NCBI GenBank assembly: GCA_018818125.1
Contig: JAHISQ010000152.1
Location: 62,001 to 126,000 of the forward strand
Length of the DNA: 64,000 nucleotides
Direction of reading: 5' to 3'
Origin: Candidatus Rifleibacteriota bacterium
Lineage (GTDB): Bacteria; Muiribacteriota; Ozemobacteria; Ozemobacterales; Ozemobacteraceae
In this document: positions 1-9,100 of the stretch, piece by piece
Position numbering within the stretch: the stretch's first letter is position 1
Layout of the letters: each line of letters begins with the position of its first letter
Notes under the pieces: model-generated
Seen by the model: only the letters and a program-made list of their open reading frames with translations
Told to the model about the DNA's origin: nothing
The model's database searches: none
Translations under genes and position numbers: made by a program

Positions 1-1626
1 ATACCGTTCAAAGTAACCTTTACTGAACCAATCGCCACAAGTTCTTTTGCTCTGGTTGATATCACCGTAAGTGGCGGAACTGCAGCTACTTTGACGACTG
101 TGATCGATGGCCTGGAATACGGGTTTACTGTGACGCCTTCAGCTAACGGAACAGTCAGTGTAGGCATGGCAGCGAACCTGATCATGGACCTTGCCGGCAA
201 CTTCAATCTGGTAGCCACCCAGTCCAGCGTGGTGTACGACACAGTACAGCCGGCGGTAACTCTGATGTCCGACAAGACCTGGACTAATGCAACATTTACA
301 GTTACCATTACTTTCAATGACGTAATAGACCCATTGACGTTTGATGTAAACGATCTGTTGTGTGGTAATTGTGCTGCGGATATTGGAACTTTTCAGGCTG
401 ATCCCAACCCCGCAAATGCAGGCAGAGTCTGGACCGTTGTCATGACGGCAACCACTGACCCCGCAACGGTCAAAATCAATGCTGGCACGGTAAAAGACCT
501 GGCCGGCAATGATAACACCGTGTCTAATGAGATCACCGTGCGCTATGACAATGGAAATCCGGGTGTTACCCTGACGTCAACGGCGCCTGACCCGACCAAC
601 GTCAGCCCGATTGTTGTGACCGTAACCTTTACCGAAGCGGTAACTGGTTTTGCAGCCGATGACATGGCTTTGACAAACGCAACGGCCGGAGGTATTACAC
701 CTGTTGTTGCCGGTACAACCTGGAATGTGAGTGTGGTTCCTGCCAGCACCGGTCCAATAACGGTAACGGTCGGTCTTAATGCAAACGCAGTAACAGATCT
801 GGCCGGCAATTTTAATGCTCCAGCTGCTCCTATCACCAGGGACTATGATGCCGTACGCCCGACTGTCGCAACTGTCTCAAGCGGCCTTTCCGGGACATTC
901 TCTGTTGGCGGCTCGATAGACATTGTGGTTGCTTTCAGCGAAACCGTTTTTGTTACCGGCACGCCGCAGTTAACTCTCGAGACCGGAGCCACTGACAGGC
1001 CGGCAACTTATGTCAGTGGTCATGGAACCTCTGCGTTGACATTTACCTACACTGTCCAGCCCGGCGACAATTCGCTAGACCTTAACTACAACAGTATCAA
1101 CGCTTTGCAGTTAAGCGGCGGAAGTACGATTCGCGATAATGCTGGCAATAACGCCATTATTACTCTTCCAGCGCTCGATGCAGCCGGATCGCTCAAAGAC
1201 AATTCCGCTATCATAATCGATGCTGTTGGTCCAAGAGTCATCCGCGTCAGGTCATCTCCTGCCAATACTACATATACTACAGGTTCGTTCAATATTCAGG
1301 TTGAATTCGATGAAGCTGTTACTGTGTTGGGTCTTCCCAATTCAACGCTATTGTTGAACGTGACTAATATCAACCCAGGGGTGGTTGCCAGTGCAACTTA
1401 TTTGAGCACAGCTGGAACAACTCTTACCTACGTATATGCTGTAAGGTCAGGCGACAAAACCACTACTCAGCCAAACGGTTCTCTGAATTACACCGCTACA
1501 AACGCTCTTAAGGCTAATGATAGCGTATTTCGTGACATCTATGGTAATACATCGACTTATACATTACCGCCAACAAACAGTGTGGATGCTCTCATTACCA
1601 GCGGGATTGTCGTAGTAGCTCCCTGA
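1..1626 (+). CDS. Partial Ig-like repeat surface protein (C-terminal part)
   Basis: The frame is open from base 1, so the gene begins upstream of the window; internal TTG/ATG codons are not real starts. The visible ~541 residues consist of tandem ~100-residue bacterial Ig-like domains. Each ends in a D-L-A-G-N turn (for example LMDLAGN-type, VKDLAGN, VTDLAGN, IRDNAGN) followed by a Y-D/I-D strand and the next domain's T-V-T-V-x-F core. The first three repeats are of one type; the last two (from about residue 285) are a longer variant with P-Q-L-T-L and Y-x-V-x-x-G-D strands. There is no sorting signal or transmembrane segment at the C-terminus. It is probably a secreted or surface-displayed adhesin-like protein; the ligand cannot be inferred. 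A strong terminator follows. Confidence 0.85.
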   Translation: MPFKVTFTEPIATSSFALVDITVSGGTAATLTTVIDGLEYGFTVTPSANGTVSVGMAANLIMDLAGNFNLVATQSSVVYDTVQPAVTLMSDKTWTNATFTVTITFNDVIDPLTFDVNDLLCGNCAADIGTFQADPNPANAGRVWTVVMTATTDPATVKINAGTVKDLAGNDNTVSNEITVRYDNGNPGVTLTSTAPDPTNVSPIVVTVTFTEAVTGFAADDMALTNATAGGITPVVAGTTWNVSVVPASTGPITVTVGLNANAVTDLAGNFNAPAAPITRDYDAVRPTVATVSSGLSGTFSVGGSIDIVVAFSETVFVTGTPQLTLETGATDRPATYVSGHGTSALTFTYTVQPGDNSLDLNYNSINALQLSGGSTIRDNAGNNAIITLPALDAAGSLKDNSAIIIDAVGPRVIRVRSSPANTTYTTGSFNIQVEFDEAVTVLGLPNSTLLLNVTNINPGVVASATYLSTAGTTLTYVYAVRSGDKTTTQPNGSLNYTATNALKANDSVFRDIYGNTSTYTLPPTNSVDALITSGIVVVAP

Positions 1627-1692
1627 GATGGCTATACTGGTTATGGTTAAGCCAATTGGAGTTCTTTGGCAAATCTTAACTTGATTTCGTCA

Positions 1693-1729
1693 GGCGCCTT
1701 GAATCTATAGGATTCGAGGCGCCTTTTTT
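1693..1729 (+). terminator. Rho-independent terminator after the Ig-repeat gene
   Basis: A 13-bp stem (GGCGCCTTGAATC pairing with GATTCGAGGCGCC, one G-T wobble) with a 5-nt loop TATAG is followed directly by six T residues, 67 bp after the stop codon. Confidence 0.9.
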
Positions 1730-1818
1730 GAGTGTGGATTTGTCTCAAGTGATGAGGATACTTACGAAGCTGATGACCAGTATGATAAAGCCGGCGATGA
1801 AGGGCAGGGAAATCTTAG

Positions 1819-1956
1819 GCAAACGCAAAATTTAAACAGACTCTTGACCTTGTAGCTAACAATGAAAAGCTACTGCCAAAGCAGATCATAGATTTTTTGT
1901 TCCGCCAGGAATATTTAATTAAGCCATTCCCATCTGAGACTGAATCTTTACACTGA
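1819..1956 (+). pseudogene. Possible gene remnant without a start
   Basis: A 45-codon open stretch begins right after a TAG and ends at TGA. It has plausible protein-like composition (L-D-L-V-A-N-N-E-K-L-L-P-K-Q-I-I-D-F-L-F-R-Q-E-Y) but no ATG/GTG/TTG with a ribosome site. It could be the 3' end of a decayed gene or chance. The rest of the 1730-2007 gap shows no gene. Confidence 0.2.
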
Positions 1957-1972
1957 GCAGCTTTGTCGGGTC

Positions 1973-2001
1973 GTGACAAAACTCAGGGGCTGTGCTAAAC
2001 T
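1973..2001 (+). promoter_or_regulatory. Putative sigma70 promoter of the DUF2877 gene
   Basis: GTGACA and TAAACT are separated by 17 bp. The -10 box ends only 6 bp before the ATG at 2008 and there is no Shine-Dalgarno sequence, so the transcript would be leaderless or nearly so. Confidence 0.4.
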
Positions 2002-2007
2002 CTGGGC

Positions 2008-2859
2008 ATGAAAGAAAAGACAAGATATTTTGCGGGGGTCGAAGCCGTTGACGCGAAGCTGTTGCAGGCGCCTGCGGCGGGTGCGATATATTCGTTGCGC
2101 CATCGTACGACTGATCGCATAGTTTTGGTTTCGCTCGACGGCCACATGGTCAATCTGGTCAGCCCCGATATTGGCTGTGGGCCAGATTTTATCGTGTGTC
2201 GCCAGTTGCCGCCGCTTGATCAGCCGTTGGCCGAAGATGGCTGGGCGTTCGCCGACAGTTGCCTCAGGATACCCTTTTTGACTCAGCTCAAGCTGACTGG
2301 TGGGCAACGTTTTGAATCAGCTGAGCGCCTTGTGGTCAGAGATTTTCCCGGTCACATGAAGAGTCTTATCGCCAGGCAGATCCGCAAGGCAAAAGGCGCT
2401 GAACTGAAAGAACTTGATGGGCGACTTAAAATTCTGTCGGCGACCATTCAAATGCATCTTGTCGAATTGTCAGAAATTCCGCTGCTTGGCGTCATTGGTT
2501 TTGGCACCGGCGAGCCCGGTATTGGTGATGCGGCTTTGTGCGGGTTGTTGTTGACGGCACGGAGCATGGCACTGGGTCGGCGCTTCAAGGTGGGCTGGTA
2601 TAAGCGCTTAACTGTAGAACTGCGCCGGTTTTTGCATCGAACTGGGGTTTACGGGCAAAGTTGGCTTAATCACGCCATTGAAGGTCGCATGACCGAGCTG
2701 CAGCAGCACTTTTTCCATGCCATGACCAAAGATTTTGAATGCTCAGGTGAGATTGTAGTGAAAAAAATTGCCGCTGATCAGCTGATCAACGGCACGGCTT
2801 TTCTGATGGGAGTCAATCTGACTCTCGATATGGTTCAACCAGGATTTTTCAATCCCTGA
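2008..2859 (+). CDS. DUF2877-family protein
   Basis: This is a 283-residue soluble protein. Around residues 166-185 it carries a glycine-rich segment with a G-x-G-x-G-E-P-G-I-G-D pattern, resembling the G-x-G-x-T-P-S-G-D-D core of DUF2877 (AllH/YlbF-type) proteins. Some members of that family work with FdrA/oxamate carbamoyltransferase in purine or allantoin catabolism. No fdrA or arcC partner is visible here, so the pathway is open, and the core differs from the usual TPSGDD. No signal peptide is seen. The start is the ATG just after a putative -10 element; no ribosome-binding site is seen. The gene converges on the next one with a 6-bp gap. Confidence 0.55.
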   Translation: MKEKTRYFAGVEAVDAKLLQAPAAGAIYSLRHRTTDRIVLVSLDGHMVNLVSPDIGCGPDFIVCRQLPPLDQPLAEDGWAFADSCLRIPFLTQLKLTGGQRFESAERLVVRDFPGHMKSLIARQIRKAKGAELKELDGRLKILSATIQMHLVELSEIPLLGVIGFGTGEPGIGDAALCGLLLTARSMALGRRFKVGWYKRLTVELRRFLHRTGVYGQSWLNHAIEGRMTELQQHFFHAMTKDFECSGEIVVKKIAADQLINGTAFLMGVNLTLDMVQPGFFNP

Positions 2860-2865
2860 GCTGCT

Positions 2866-3390
2866 TTATGCGGCGGATAGGCCTTTAATCGGGTTGAAGT
2901 TAGAAGTGGTCTGAAAGAAAATATCTTCAGGTGATCGCAGACGCGGAATTGCCTGCTGCTTTTTGGTCGGGTCGGGTTCTTCGTTTTTCTGATTGGCGAG
3001 CATCTGCTCGAAATCGTTGAAGAATTTTTCGAGTTCGCCGCTGCTTTTTCCTTGGACAGACGGATGCTCTAATACCTGTTTTTTGAGTTCGCCGATTTCT
3101 TCGGGTGAGAAGCGGTTGCTGACATTTTTCATGAATGACTGGTTTTCATCGGTCATGCCCTGTTTCATTATGCGTCCGGCAATGACAGTGGCGGCAAAGG
3201 CTATCTGGTTTTCTCTGGGCATTGAGTCGGTCATGTTCCAGAACTTGTTGACCAGGTTGTCATTTTTTTGTGCAGTTTCTCTCAGCCTGTGTTCATCAGC
3301 TTCAAAGCTGATTCTGGTTTCTGGTTTATTATTGTTTTTGGCGCTGTTTGGGCGACTATAGAGATCCTGATTTATATTACCTAAGTTCAT
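2866..3390 (-). CDS. Hypothetical charged helical protein
   Basis: This 174-residue protein is rich in Asn, Gln, Glu and Lys, with no signal peptide or membrane segment. A polar, Asn-rich N-terminus (NINQDLYSRPNSAKNNN) precedes a predicted helical region (residues 30-130) and a Pro/Lys-rich C-terminus. I do not recognise the family. The start is well supported by GGAGGTAG a few bases upstream of the ATG. It stands alone, convergent with the DUF2877 gene and followed on its upstream side by a 367-bp spacer. Confidence 0.7.
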   Translation of the reverse strand: MNLGNINQDLYSRPNSAKNNNKPETRISFEADEHRLRETAQKNDNLVNKFWNMTDSMPRENQIAFAATVIAGRIMKQGMTDENQSFMKNVSNRFSPEEIGELKKQVLEHPSVQGKSSGELEKFFNDFEQMLANQKNEEPDPTKKQQAIPRLRSPEDIFFQTTSNFNPIKGLSAA

Positions 3391-3526
3391 TATGCTACCT
3401 CCATGAAATTCTTTTCTTCGTTAATTATCGGAAGAAAGCCCCACATAGTTTAGTCCCTAAATTCAACCCTGCATCTAACCGCCTAAAGCAATTCTAAACG
3501 TGGCCAAAAGAACAAACTAAGAAGGT

Positions 3527-3614
3527 CTCGCACAGAGCCACGAAGACGCAAAAAATGCAAAGTTTGAGATCTCTCCCTTCGGTCGAGATGACATGCTTTG
3601 TGGCTTCGTGCGAG
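3527..3614. repeat. Imperfect inverted-repeat element of about 88 bp
   Basis: The ends CTCGCACAGAGCCAC and GTGGCTTCGTGCGAG are near-perfect inverted repeats (13 of 15). A smaller inverted pair ATCTC/GAGAT flanks CCTTCGGTC inside. A related stretch (GACGCAAAGAAT...GAGATCTCTC) occurs at about 14037-14064, suggesting a dispersed REP-like family. The rest of 3391-3708 holds no gene. Confidence 0.45.
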
Positions 3615-3669
3615 TATGTTTGTTTCTCATTGGATTGTTATAAGAGCACAGACAAGGAACCAAGATGTG

Positions 3670-3691
3670 GGTGTTCAACATGTTGAACACC
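3670..3691. repeat. Perfect 22-bp palindrome
   Basis: GGTGTTCAACA followed immediately by TGTTGAACACC is self-complementary over all 22 bp with no spacer. It lies just beyond the hisS terminator, in the gap between the ends of hisS and the start side of the hypothetical gene. It could be a dimeric regulator site or a cruciform-forming sequence. Confidence 0.6.
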
Positions 3692-3708
3692 TGCTGGATT
3701 GACAGAAA

Positions 3709-3739
3709 AAGCGGCTCTGCAGGTTATGCAGAGCCGCTT
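3709..3739 (-). terminator. Terminator of hisS
   Basis: A 13-bp perfect stem (AAGCGGCTCTGCA/TGCAGAGCCGCTT) has a 5-nt loop. Read on the minus strand it is followed by TTTTT-C, 19 bp after the hisS stop. Confidence 0.88.
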
Positions 3740-3757
3740 ATGAATGGCTGGAAAAGG

Positions 3758-5110
3758 TCAGCGCCGGTTTATGCGTTCGGCCGCCTCTTTGTAGTTGAGT
3801 TGCTGTTGCTCGCCAGAAGTCAGATTTTTAAGCGAGAGTAGCTTTTCGGCAGCTTCACTTGCGCCCATGATGGCTACCCACGCCGCGCCGATGCTTTCGG
3901 CATACGCGATCTGTTTGCCGAGTTTGGGGGTTTCCGGGTAAATCTCGACTTTGACTCCATGTTCGCGAAGGTTGCTGGCGGCTTCGAGAACGGCTGCATC
4001 AGCAACATCGTCAAAGTGGCAAATAACCACGTCTGGGCCACAGGCAAGCGTTCCAAAAAGTCCTTTTTCTTCGAGAACCAGCAGCAGTCGCTCGAATCCG
4101 ATCGAAAAGCCAACTGCTGGAATTTCACTGCCTTTGAACATGCCGATCAGCCCGTCGTAACGGCCCCCGCCGCCCAGACTTCCGGAAAAGTCTGACGAGC
4201 GAATCTCAAAGATCGGGCCGGTGTAATAACCAAGCCCACGAGCCAGAGATGCATCTATACTGTAATGTCCTGCTGCTTTTGAATTGTTCAAAAGCAGGCA
4301 AAGCTCGGTCAGTTGAGTAATTGCTGCGACAGCCTCGTCGTTTCCGGCCAGCGCATTTTTAAGACGCAGCAGTTCACCAGTTTCATCAATGCCGCATGGA
4401 CGTTGAATCAGTTTGAGCAGTGCAGTAGTTTGAGCTGCGCTGATGCCGCGTTGTTCGAGTTCTTTTTCGACGCCTTCGGCGCCGATTTTATCAAGCTTAT
4501 CAACTGCGACCAGAGTGATCGCCTCATTCTCAAGTTCGATCCCGGCTGCTTTAATCAGGCATTTAAGAAGCTGGCGGTGATTGAGATGAATCTCAAAGTT
4601 GCTGAAACCAAGATTCAGCAACACTTCAGCCACTGCTGAGCAGACTTCTGCTTCAGCAATCAGTGACTTGCTGCCGGTGATATCAACGTCGCATTGCCAG
4701 AATTCTCTGAAACGGCCACGTCCGGGGCGATCGGCGCGCCAGACCGGCTGGATCTGGTAGCGTTTAAAAAACTTTGGTAATTCAGGATTATTAGCGATCA
4801 GACGCGCCAGCGGCACAGTCAGATCATAACGCAGGCCGAGATCGGCCAGATCTTTCTCGCTTACTTCCGGATTTTCAAGCGCTCTGACGAGCTTGTCACG
4901 ACGATGCAGGATTCTGAACAGGAGCTGATCACCTTCATCGCCGTATTTGCCGAGCAGGGTTGAAAGATTCTCGATTGAGGGGGTTTCGACCGGCACAAAT
5001 CCGTATTTTTCGTAGGTTTGCTGAATTGTGTTAACAACAAAGCGGCGTCGCACGAGTTCTGCCGGCAGGAAATCGCGCATACCACTGGGCGGTTTGGTTG
5101 AAATGGCCAT
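3758..5110 (-). CDS. hisS: Histidine--tRNA ligase
   Basis: This cytoplasmic class II aminoacyl-tRNA synthetase charges tRNA-His with histidine. The 450-residue length is normal for the family. It shows the N-terminal P-P-S-G-M-R-D-F-L-P signature, motif 2 (R-P-G-R-G-R-F-R-E-F-W-Q near residues 127-138), the histidine-specific LARGLGYYTGPIFEI segment and the GGGGRYD loop of motif 3, followed by a C-terminal anticodon-binding domain from about residue 350. A 44-codon ORF ends 7 bp upstream of the ATG, so translation may be coupled; the hisS ribosome site (GAGAA) is weak. A strong terminator follows. Confidence 0.97.
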   Translation of the reverse strand: MAISTKPPSGMRDFLPAELVRRRFVVNTIQQTYEKYGFVPVETPSIENLSTLLGKYGDEGDQLLFRILHRRDKLVRALENPEVSEKDLADLGLRYDLTVPLARLIANNPELPKFFKRYQIQPVWRADRPGRGRFREFWQCDVDITGSKSLIAEAEVCSAVAEVLLNLGFSNFEIHLNHRQLLKCLIKAAGIELENEAITLVAVDKLDKIGAEGVEKELEQRGISAAQTTALLKLIQRPCGIDETGELLRLKNALAGNDEAVAAITQLTELCLLLNNSKAAGHYSIDASLARGLGYYTGPIFEIRSSDFSGSLGGGGRYDGLIGMFKGSEIPAVGFSIGFERLLLVLEEKGLFGTLACGPDVVICHFDDVADAAVLEAASNLREHGVKVEIYPETPKLGKQIAYAESIGAAWVAIMGASEAAEKLLSLKNLTSGEQQQLNYKEAAERINRR

Positions 5111-5117
5111 GTTTTTC

Positions 5118-5252
5118 TCAGCGTCCGCGCAGTAGACTGGCTCCTTCGCTACGATGCCAGCTCGAAGTATTGATAAGCGTGTTTCTTGGGGTTTCGATCA
5201 CTTTGTAACTGCCGTCGATTCCGATGCTGAACTGGTTCTGAGAAGTATTCAT
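5118..5252 (-). CDS. Small 44-aa ORF immediately upstream of hisS
   Basis: The ORF starts ATG-AAT-ACT with a good ribosome site (CAGGAG, 7 nt from the ATG) and ends TGA 7 bp before the hisS ATG. The product reads MNTSQNQFSIGIDGSY..., ending in SLLRGR; it is polar, with no membrane segment. It has only one histidine, so it is not a classical His attenuator leader. It may be a genuine small protein or a leader that couples translation to the weak hisS start. An opposite-strand ORF over the same bases has no ribosome site. In the gap 5253-5433 I see only a possible minus-strand -10 (TATAGT). Confidence 0.5.
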   Translation of the reverse strand: MNTSQNQFSIGIDGSYKVIETPRNTLINTSSWHRSEGASLLRGR

Positions 5253-5433
5253 GTTTTTGCTCCTGAAAATGGTTTTCACTATATCTATCGGAACAAAATC
5301 ATTTATTGCTTAACTCACCCTTATAATCCTGTAATCGATTCTATTTTTTGATTAAGAGAGAAACCTGCCTGCGCCCTTATAATGTTTTTAAATTGTTCAT
5401 GTTGCTTACGTCGGGCTCTCGGAAAATTGTTGG

Positions 5434-6189
5434 TCAGCTTTTGAGACGGTCGATGACGGGTTTGAGCTTAATGGCTGCAGCTACGGCAGCGAGGCCGATA
5501 CAGCCGGCAAGTGAGAGTGGCATCCAGAGCTTGAAAGAATATTCTCGGTTATAATGCTCGAACAGCTCGATCTCGTGGGGATTACCAGCTGTCAGGTCGG
5601 CGGTTTCGAGTTTGAGCAGAATTGCGCTGCAGTCGTCGCCATCATAAACAGCGGTTGTCTGTTGGGAAAATGCTTCAAATCCAGTTGCATCGCTTTGCTC
5701 AATCAGGATATTGAGTGCTGGTTGGAGTTGTTGTGAACTCAAGGCGGCAGCTGTTCCTTCAGATGTCAGCAGCAACGACATGCCGGTGTGGGCTGGCATC
5801 TCTATTTCGCGTTGTTCAAGCCAGTCGCTGGTGTCTGACTGAGTGCTGAGCAGCCGGCAAGCGCCGGTTGCAAATATAGCGACTGTGCCACGGTTTGTCC
5901 ATGCTGCAGCGATGTCACAGCGACTTTGTGTGGTGAATTGCTCGTTGCAGGCTTTTTGTGCAAGCTCGTATGCTTCACGCAAACGGTGCAGACTTTCGCC
6001 GTCGCCGGTTACCGGTGCAATCTCGCTCAGGCGCTGGTGGATAGTTGAGGCGGTGAGCATGGCGGCCGCCCTTCCATCTGGCCCATGGCCATCGGCAATT
6101 AGTGCAAAGCGCAGTTCAGAGTCGACCAGCAGGTGATCCTGATTATCGTCTCTGATACTGCCGGTTTTCGAGAAAGATTGGACCTGCAT
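5434..6189 (-). CDS. PP2C-type serine/threonine phosphatase with C-terminal membrane anchor
   Basis: A 251-residue protein of the PPM/PP2C fold. The R-D-D-N-Q-D motif near the N-terminus, A-D-G-H-G with its metal-binding Asp at about residue 34, and the C-terminal D-G-D-D-C-S-A metal-site motif are present. The helix L-W-M-P-L-S-L-A-G-C-I-G-L-A-A-V-A near residues 224-243 would anchor it in the inner membrane, leaving the catalytic domain cytoplasmic. The ATG at 6189 is chosen because it follows the gspE stop by one base (TGA-G-ATG), implying translational coupling; a longer in-frame start inside gspE is less likely. It probably dephosphorylates Ser/Thr proteins, and its coupling to gspE suggests a role in secretion or pilus control (inference). 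Confidence 0.82.
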   Translation of the reverse strand: MQVQSFSKTGSIRDDNQDHLLVDSELRFALIADGHGPDGRAAAMLTASTIHQRLSEIAPVTGDGESLHRLREAYELAQKACNEQFTTQSRCDIAAAWTNRGTVAIFATGACRLLSTQSDTSDWLEQREIEMPAHTGMSLLLTSEGTAAALSSQQLQPALNILIEQSDATGFEAFSQQTTAVYDGDDCSAILLKLETADLTAGNPHEIELFEHYNREYSFKLWMPLSLAGCIGLAAVAAAIKLKPVIDRLKS

Positions 6190-6190
6190 C

Positions 6191-9100
6191 TCAGATTCCG
6201 GCAGGCGCTTTATGGTCGAGCATGCGGGTGTGAGTGGCGACAAGCTGCTGAACTTTTTCGACGACGTCAAGCAGGCCTTTTGAGCGCAGTCCGGCGATCA
6301 GAGCGTCTACGAATACCAGTTTGACCTTTGGGTGGGTCGGTTCGACATAGCCGGTGCCGCGGTCGTCACCGAGAATCCAGTAGGTCAGGCGGTCGCAGTA
6401 GGGCACCCAGTTTGAAAAGTCGCTGAAGTCAGAATAGGCGCTGAGCTTAGGTATGACAAGCTGCGGTACATACTCGATCTGGTTGGCGGCGTTGATGTAA
6501 ATGCGCTCGTTTTCAGGCACAATTGGTGCGATTTTCAGATTAGGCAGAGTGACCTTGAATCTGGCCTTGCCAAAGTGATTGATTGCGATTTTTTCGGCGA
6601 TGGCTTCCCATTTGGCGTTGATTTCGCGCACTTCGTGAGCGTAGTTGAACAGCGCCTTCTGGAAAATCTCGTTGCTTTTAAGCTCTTCGATGCAGTTCTC
6701 AAGTGCCATGAAATGCGAATGATTGAACAGGCTGCCGAGCATCTGACCGAGCCCGTTGTTGATGAAATGGCGGCGGGTCAGGTGTTGTGCCGCTTTTTCT
6801 GGAGTAAGGTGCAGACGATCCTTGATCAGCCATTCGGTTGCCTGTCGGGCGATTTCCATGGCTTCGGAAGATCTCCAGAGTTCAGCCTGTTCATTGAACT
6901 GCCATGGTTTAAACCTGCCGGGATAGGCATTTTCAATGATCATGGCGAGATTCTGGTTAAACAGATCAAGCAACTTTGACAGGCCGTTTGTGTGAAACTC
7001 TCTGATCGAGATGCGCTTGGGAATTTCTTCGACGGGCATTCCGAGACGTTCTTCGATCAGCCAGCGGGTGGCGTTGCCGGCGACTTCGAGCCGGTCTTCC
7101 TGAAACCATATCAACGGCTCTTCTTCGGCAAACTGCCAGGGTTTGAAGACTTGCGGGAATATCTGATTTACCAGCTGATAGCACGAATCATTGAACTTTT
7201 CGAGTATGGCACCGAGTCCATTGTCTTTAAAGATGTTTCGATTCAGCATTGTGGGCAGATCGCCACGGCTGCATCCCAGTTTTTCGCTCATCAGCCATTC
7301 AAGGGCTTCACGAGCACAGGTGTTGATGTCGTTGCTTTCGAGCCAGCGTTCGGTTTCAGCGAACTGCCATGGTTTGAACTTGCCTGGTGCAGCCAGTTCT
7401 AACATGGTAAATCGGCTGCGATCGGCCCAAAGATAGACCTGTTCGAGGCCAACATCAATAATAAACTGTTCGTTGAAATATTCTGGCAGTTCTTCCGGTT
7501 TTTGTACTCTGTGGCGTAATTTTTCGAGAGCAGATTTGAGGGCGAGGGTCGCCCATATCGGTGCCTGTGTTTCGTTCTGAAAGATGAAGCCTGGTATTTC
7601 ACCGTGTTTTTCGAGTATCATGGCGATCACATCGGCGACGTCGGTTTCACTCATTTCTTCGGGGTTTTTACCGAAATAGTGGCTGAAGCCTTCCTGGGTG
7701 CGATACAGATTCTGCATTTGCATGAGTTCGCGGATCTGAATAGTCGGCAGATGAAGTTTTTCAGCGAGTTTTTCGTCGTTGAAAAACAGATATTCCTTTT
7801 CGAGCGCGGCAATAATGGTTTTGATTACCGGGTCGTTGAGATCTATGGGTGCCCGCTTTTGTTGCATGACCTGAGCCCCAGCCGTTGTCGATTGCATGTT
7901 GCCGGACTGCATTGCGGCTGACATTGGCTGCATCTGAATTGGCATGATGATGTTTGATCCGCCCTGTCCGCCAAAGAGTCCGCCAAGCGGTATTCGTCTT
8001 TCGTCGTCGTCAGAAGGAGTGACATAGACAACTTCTTCGAGCGTAGATTCACCGGTAATTGCGAGGTCGATCGCCATTTCTCTCAGGGTGCGCATGCCTT
8101 CGAGGCGGGCAACTCGCTTGATTGACATTTCAGTGCCGCCCTCCATGATTACATCTTTCATTGAGGCAGTAACCAGCATAGTTTCGTAAACACCTGTACG
8201 ACCAAGAGTTCCGGTCTGATTGCAATCCCGACAGCCGTTGCCTTTGTAAAATCTGGTGCCGATAAGTTTGCCTGGATTGAGGTTAAGGCGCTGAATGATG
8301 CTTTGTGAAGGTTTATATTCAATTTTGCAGCTCGGGCAGATGCGGTGCAGCAGTTTTTGCGCAACCACGACTCTTACCGCTGCCGTAACCAGATAGGCCG
8401 GTACGCCCATGTTGATAAGGCGGTTGATACTGGCCGGGGCATTGTTAGTGTGCAGCGTTGAGAGTACCTTGTGGCCGGTGAGTGACGCTCTGAAGGCAAT
8501 TTCAGCGGTCTCTAGATCGCGGATTTCGCCGACCAGAATGACGTCTGGGTCTTGGCGAAGAGCTGCGCGCAGCCCGCTCGCAAAGTCGAGGCCGATTTTA
8601 TCGTTGATCTGAACCTGAGTAATGCCGGGTATTCGGTATTCAACCGGATTTTCGATGGTGAAAATGTTGATCTCGGTGCTTGAAAAATATTTGAGCATGC
8701 CGAACAGGGTTGTGGTCTTACCGGCACCAGTTGGCCCGGTAACCAGGATCAGGCCATAAGGCTCGTCGAGCGCGGATTTCAGGCGTATCAAGTCGTCCGG
8801 AAAGAAGCCAATGTTATCGAGTTCAAATTTTGATTCTCGTTGCAGGACGCGCAGAACCGCCTTCTCGCCGAGCAGGCTGGGTACTGTGCTGACGCGGAAG
8901 TCGATTTCCTTTTCCTGCATTTTAACCTTGAGACGACCATCCTGAGGCATGCGACGCTCGGCGATGTCGAGATGAGAGAGAATCTTGATGCGGCTTATCA
9001 GTGGCGCAATAAGACTTTTGGGGCCGGTCATCGCGTCATGCAGCATGCCGTCTACTCTGAAACGCACGAGCAATATGTCTTCGCGTGGCTCGACATGGAT

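Noticed and set aside
5154-5351. Plus-strand 65-codon open frame upstream of hisS
   Set aside because: It has no ribosome site and overlaps the better minus-strand 44-aa ORF.
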